From: REEB95 sp963762425 | GTDB lineage: Bacteria; Pseudomonadota; Alphaproteobacteria; ATCC43930; CGMCC-115725 | NCBI GenBank assembly: GCA_963762425.1 | Contig: CAVXKY010000022.1 | Location: forward strand, 1-17,092 | Length of the DNA: 17,092 bases | Direction of reading: 5' to 3' | Shown here: positions 13,959 through 17,092 of the stretch, one piece after another | How positions within the stretch are numbered: the first letter of the stretch is position 1 | Layout of the letters: every line of letters begins with the position of its first letter | The notes under the pieces: generated by a model | The model's input: the letters and a program-made list of their open reading frames with translations, nothing else | What the model was told of the DNA's origin: nothing | Database searches by the model: none | Program-made: the position numbers and the translations under genes

Positions 13959-14729
13959 ATGAAGGTCACGCTTCTCGGCTGCGGCCCGTCCTGGGGCGTG
14001 CCGCCCATCGGCGGCGATTGGGGCGCCTGCGATCCCGCCAATCCCAAAAACCGCCGCCGCCGCGCCTCCATCCTGGTCGAGGAACGGGACAAGATCATCC
14101 TGGTCGACACCTCGCCGGACATGCGCGCGCAATTGCTGGACGCGGGCGTGAAACGCCTCGATGCCGTGCTATTCACCCACGCCCATGCCGACCATCTCCA
14201 CGGCATCGACGATCTGCGCTCGGTCAACCAGCTGATGCAGGCCGAGATCCCGGTCTATGCCACGCGCCAGACGCTCGACGACATCGAGCGCCGTTTCGGC
14301 TACGTGTTCGCGCCGGCCAAGCCCGGGCTCGAGGCGTTCTATTACAGGCCGCGCTTGCAGCCGGTGGAGATCGCTGGACCCTTTGATGTCGCCGGCATCG
14401 GTATCGTGCCTTTTGTCCAGAACCATGGTTTTTCCGAAACCACCGGTTTCCGCTTCGGCCGTTTCGCCTATTCGACCGACGTGTTCGATCTCGACCAGAC
14501 CGCATTTAAGGCGCTCGACGGGGTGGAGATCTGGGTGGTCGATTGCATCCGCCGCAAGCCGCATCGGACCCACAGCCATCTGGAAAAGACCCTGGGCTGG
14601 ATCGCGCGGGTGAAGCCCGGGCGCGCGGTGCTGACCCACATGGATGAGTTGATGGACTACCAAACCCTGTGCCGCGAACTGCCCAAGGGCGTCGAGCCGG
14701 GCTATGACGGGCAGGTTTTGGAGGTCTAG
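13959..14729 (+). CDS. PhnP-like MBL-fold metallo-hydrolase
   Basis: A 256-residue beta-lactamase-fold hydrolase. It begins with GCGPSWGVP (7-15), then WGACDPANPKNRRRRAS (22-37), the metal motif HAHADH (74-79), NHG (His156), YSTD (Asp174) and LTHMDE (His227). These give the two-metal site of the PhnP/ElaC branch; PhnP itself is a phosphoribosyl cyclic phosphodiesterase. With no other phn genes nearby, a role in phosphonate use is unlikely, and the real substrate is unknown. Its position after tatD matches the common alphaproteobacterial order. GGTGGGG lies just before ATG 13959, and the gap to tatD is ten bases, so they are co-transcribed. Confidence 0.9.
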   Translation: MKVTLLGCGPSWGVPPIGGDWGACDPANPKNRRRRASILVEERDKIILVDTSPDMRAQLLDAGVKRLDAVLFTHAHADHLHGIDDLRSVNQLMQAEIPVYATRQTLDDIERRFGYVFAPAKPGLEAFYYRPRLQPVEIAGPFDVAGIGIVPFVQNHGFSETTGFRFGRFAYSTDVFDLDQTAFKALDGVEIWVVDCIRRKPHRTHSHLEKTLGWIARVKPGRAVLTHMDELMDYQTLCRELPKGVEPGYDGQVLEV

Positions 14730-14829
14730 TAAGTTATGAGATTCGATCCTAATAGCCTTGCTATACCTTATATATCTATTATTTCCCATAATATACATTA
14801 TGCGATATACGGGCTTTGAGGAGGGCCGC
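14730..14829 (+). promoter_or_regulatory. AT-rich control region upstream of mazG
   Basis: This 100-bp gap is strongly AT-rich against its GC-rich neighbours, with runs such as TTATATATCTATTATTT. CATAAT (14787-14792) and ATTATG (14797-14802) form a 6-4-6 inverted repeat. TTGCTA at 14758 could be a -35 but no well-spaced -10 follows. GAGGAGGG near 14817 is the mazG ribosome site. The region probably holds the mazG promoter and perhaps an operator. Confidence 0.5.
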
Positions 14830-15630
14830 ATGAACGATCCGGAAATCACCCGCCTGCTCGGCATCATGGCCCAGCTGCGCGACCCCAAAACCGGCTGCCC
14901 GTGGGACCGCGCGCAGAGTTTCACCTCGATCGCGCCTTACACTATCGAAGAGGCTTACGAGGTCGCTGAAGCGGCCGAGCGCGGCAACCCTGTGGCGCTT
15001 CGGGACGAGTTGGGCGACCTCCTCCTCCAGGTCGTGTTCCACGCCCGGATGGCCGAGGAAGCCGGTTTATTCGCCTTCGCCGATGTCGCCAAGGCGATTT
15101 CCGACAAGATGGTAAAACGCCATCCGCATGTGTTCGGTGGCGCGGCCATCGCCGGCGCGGCGGCGCAAAGCCTGGCCTGGGAGGAGCAAAAAGCCCAGGA
15201 GCGCCGCGCCCAGGCAGCGGCATCGGGCAAAAGGCCCGGCGCGCTCGATGGCGTGGGCTTGGCCCTGCCCGCGCTTTCCCGCGCCGAAAAGCTGCAAAAG
15301 CGCGCCGCCCGGGTGGGCTTCGATTGGCCCGAAACCGCGCCCATCTTCGACAAGATCGCCGAGGAGATCGCCGAACTTAAAGCAGAAATAGCCGATCATG
15401 CGCCACCTGAACGGATCGAGGACGAACTCGGCGATCTTCTCTTTGCCGTGGTCAATCTGGCGCGGCGACTCGATGCCGATCCCGAACAAGCTCTGCGCCA
15501 AGCCTGCCGCAAATTCGAGCGCCGTTTCGGCGCGGTCGAAGCCGCGTTGACGGCGCGCGGCCGGGATCTGGCTTCCTGCTCGTTGGAAGAGATGGAAGCG
15601 GAATGGCAGAAAATTAAAGCTTTAGAATAA
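14830..15630 (+). CDS. mazG: Nucleoside triphosphate pyrophosphohydrolase MazG
   Basis: A 266-residue protein that hydrolyses NTPs or dNTPs to monophosphate and pyrophosphate, a housecleaning role. It has two MazG helical domains. Domain 1 (about 5-115) carries GCPWDRAQ (22-29), the metal-binding EEAYE (40-44) and RDELGDLLLQVVFHA (58-72). Domain 2 (about 150-240) carries EEIAE (178-182) and EDELGDLLFAVVNLARR (197-213). ATG 14830 follows a strong GAGGAGGG site; an in-frame ATG at 14797 and a longer TTG start would code through the AT-rich control region and are rejected. It has its own upstream region and converges on the minus-strand dehydrogenase gene with only eight bases between the stops. 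Confidence 0.95.
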   Translation: MNDPEITRLLGIMAQLRDPKTGCPWDRAQSFTSIAPYTIEEAYEVAEAAERGNPVALRDELGDLLLQVVFHARMAEEAGLFAFADVAKAISDKMVKRHPHVFGGAAIAGAAAQSLAWEEQKAQERRAQAAASGKRPGALDGVGLALPALSRAEKLQKRAARVGFDWPETAPIFDKIAEEIAELKAEIADHAPPERIEDELGDLLFAVVNLARRLDADPEQALRQACRKFERRFGAVEAALTARGRDLASCSLEEMEAEWQKIKALE

Positions 15631-15639
15631 GTAGCTTAT
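15627..15639. repeat. Short inverted repeat between convergent stops
   Basis: ATAAG (15627-15631) and CTTAT (15635-15639) flank TAG, spanning the mazG stop and reaching the first base of the dehydrogenase stop. It could help termination but is too weak to call. It closely resembles the 14-bp palindrome at 3307-3320, lacking one central C. Confidence 0.3.
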
Positions 15640-16505
15640 CAGGCCCTCATCAAAAGTTGAATGAGGCTCGACGTGTCCCATCTACCGCCGCCCCGTTCCT
15701 GAACGCGCTCGTAGAACTGGTCGATCAGCGCGGTCACCGGCAAGGGCGACTGGTTGCGTCTTGCTTCGTTCAGGCAAATCGCCAGGTCCTTGCGCATCCA
15801 ATCGACCGCGAAGCCGAAATCGAACTTGCCGTCGATCATGGTGCCGGCCCGGTTTTCCATCTGCCAGGATTGCGCCGCGCCCTTGGAAATCACGTCCACC
15901 GCCTTTTTGGGGTCCAACCCGGCGCGTTTGGCGAAATTCAGCCCCTCGGCCAGGCCTTGCAGCAGCCCGGCGATGCAGATCTGGTTCATCATCTTAGTGA
16001 GCTGGCCGTTGCCCGCCGGCCCCATCAGCGTCACGGCGCGGCCGTAATGCGCCATCACCGGTTCGGCCCGCTTGAACACCGCTTCATCGCCGCCGACCAT
16101 GATGGTGAGCTTGCCGTTCTGCGCCCCCGCCTGCCCGCCCGAAACCGGCGCGTCGAGAAATCCCACGCCCTTTTCCTTGGCGCGCGTGAAAATCTCGCGC
16201 GCCACCTCGGCCGAGGCCGTGGTGTGATCGGCCAGGATCGCGTCCTTGCCCATGCCGGCGAGCGCGCCCTTGGGCCCCAGCGCCACTTCACGCAGATCGT
16301 GGTCGTTGCCGACGCACAGGAAGACGATCTTGGCGCCCGTTGCCGCCTCTTGCGGCGATGGCTTGGCCGCGCCGCCATGCTCCTTCGTCCAGGCCTGGGC
16401 TTTGGCCGCCGTCCGGTTATAGACCGTGACCTGGTGTCCCGCCTTGGCGAGATGTCCCGCCATCGGATAGCCCATCACGCCCAGTCCCAAGAATGCCAAT
16501 TTCAT
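15639..16505 (-). CDS. NAD(P)-dependent beta-hydroxyacid dehydrogenase (HIBADH/GLYR type)
   Basis: A 288-residue oxidoreductase. The Rossmann motif GLGVMGYPMAGHL (7-19) is at the N-terminus; YNRT (29-32) with Arg31 suggests NADP(H) preference. The family signature DAPVSGGQAGAQNG (118-131) and the catalytic Lys171 with Asn174 in GNGQLTKMMNQ are intact, as is WMRKDL (236-241). Relatives act on 3-hydroxyisobutyrate, tartronate semialdehyde, or glyoxylate and succinic semialdehyde; the substrate cannot be told here. ATG 16505 follows AGGAGAGG; an in-frame TTG at 16523 overlaps that ribosome site and is rejected. It lies 26 bases after the next gene on the same strand, so the two probably form an operon. 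Confidence 0.92.
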   Translation of the reverse strand: MKLAFLGLGVMGYPMAGHLAKAGHQVTVYNRTAAKAQAWTKEHGGAAKPSPQEAATGAKIVFLCVGNDHDLREVALGPKGALAGMGKDAILADHTTASAEVAREIFTRAKEKGVGFLDAPVSGGQAGAQNGKLTIMVGGDEAVFKRAEPVMAHYGRAVTLMGPAGNGQLTKMMNQICIAGLLQGLAEGLNFAKRAGLDPKKAVDVISKGAAQSWQMENRAGTMIDGKFDFGFAVDWMRKDLAICLNEARRNQSPLPVTALIDQFYERVQERGGGRWDTSSLIQLLMRA

Positions 16506-16531
16506 CGCCGCCTCTCCTCGCAATCGAAGTC

Positions 16532-17065
16532 TTATTTCGCCGCACCGGGCTGATCGAGTCCAAGCACTTTTTCATCCGCCCGTATTTGAACGCGGATCAT
16601 CTCCGGCGTCAGCGTCAAGATCACGGGCTGTCCAACCTTGGGCGCCAATTTTATGCGATAGCCGGTGCCCTGTCGGGCCACAAGCGTTTTGTTGTTGAGC
16701 TCAATGCCGATGATCTCGGTTTGATCGCTGGCTAGACCTCCCGGACCCTTGATGATGGTGACTTTCAACGGTTGCGCCGTATCGTCGGCGGCCGACCGGT
16801 AATGCGCGGCAAAACCGTCATATTCGATCGTAGCCACAAGCTGCTGGGTTACGGTCATGAGATCCTTGGTCAAGAAACTCCTGATGAACCAGGTGCAATC
16901 GACCCCGACATGGCTTTCCGCCTTCTCGCCGATAACCGTGATGGTCTTGCTGAATTCGTCTTGATGGATCGTGACTTGAGCCGTTCCGGACGCGGATTGG
17001 GCCTCGGCGCCGTGCGCCATCAATAAACCGATGAACGCAGCGGATATTGCGCCCTTCAAAGTCAT
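16532..17065 (-). CDS. Hypothetical exported protein
   Basis: I do not recognise the family. The 177-residue product has a signal peptide (1-22, ending AEA before QSAS) and no other membrane segment, so it is periplasmic or secreted. The mature part alternates short beta-like strands (TAQVTIHQDE, KTITVIGEK, PLKVTIIKG, QPVILTLTPEMIRVQI), pointing to a beta-sandwich, and has a single Cys57 in VDCTWF. GGGGAGGGG precedes the ATG at 17065. It is complete in the window and lies directly upstream of the dehydrogenase on the same strand. Any functional link is unknown. Confidence 0.72.
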   Translation of the reverse strand: MTLKGAISAAFIGLLMAHGAEAQSASGTAQVTIHQDEFSKTITVIGEKAESHVGVDCTWFIRSFLTKDLMTVTQQLVATIEYDGFAAHYRSAADDTAQPLKVTIIKGPGGLASDQTEIIGIELNNKTLVARQGTGYRIKLAPKVGQPVILTLTPEMIRVQIRADEKVLGLDQPGAAK

Positions 17066-17092
17066 GCCCCCCTCCCCTGATCCTCAATGGCC

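Overview
The window is GC-rich chromosomal DNA with dense genes, short gaps and several overlapping starts and stops. It most likely comes from an alphaproteobacterium. The main evidence is the gene order dacA-like – tmk – holB – metG – tatD – PhnP-like metallo-hydrolase, which I recall as a conserved alphaproteobacterial neighbourhood. A PAS_5-type protein, a delta' subunit without zinc cysteines and a short MetRS fit this. The order within the class is not resolved. I see no transposase, integrase, phage structural gene, CRISPR array or plasmid origin.

Layout. (1) 1-902: the 3' part of an apparently exported class II aldolase, cut by the window edge, then a tRNA-Glu with its own likely promoter. 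(2) 979-2865: a PAS_5 protein; a DUF883 (YqjD/ElaB-like) protein followed at once by a holin-III/YqjE-like two-helix protein; and an unknown three-helix membrane protein. (3) 2886-3473: a strong hairpin terminator, a small exported His/Gly/Tyr-rich protein on the minus strand, and a divergent regulatory gap with three palindromes. (4) 3474-7576: a double-hotdog thioesterase-like protein overlapping an MltB-type lytic transglycosylase, then RlpA (DPBB plus SPOR) and a D-Ala-D-Ala carboxypeptidase. The last three form a peptidoglycan-remodelling block. (5) 7573-10928: tmk, holB and metG, tightly packed. (6) 10925-13083: an insert between metG and tatD of two exported TPR proteins and one small membrane protein. 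(7) 13130-14729: TatD-family nuclease and a PhnP-like metallo-hydrolase. (8) 14730-15630: an AT-rich gap and mazG. (9) 15639-17065, minus strand: a beta-hydroxyacid dehydrogenase downstream of an unknown exported protein.

The points most worth a second look are these. tmk has no ATG, GTG or TTG in its frame between the upstream stop at 7396 and codon 41, so it very probably starts at a CTG overlapping the dacA stop. The metG-tatD insert encodes three envelope proteins whose cysteines come in pairs at fixed positions in the TPR helices. The class II aldolase appears to carry a signal peptide. The DUF883 protein has a recent-looking exact-frame 33-bp duplication. The mazG upstream gap is an AT-rich island with an inverted repeat. 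No wholly new multi-gene system is proven here; the TPR module is the best candidate.
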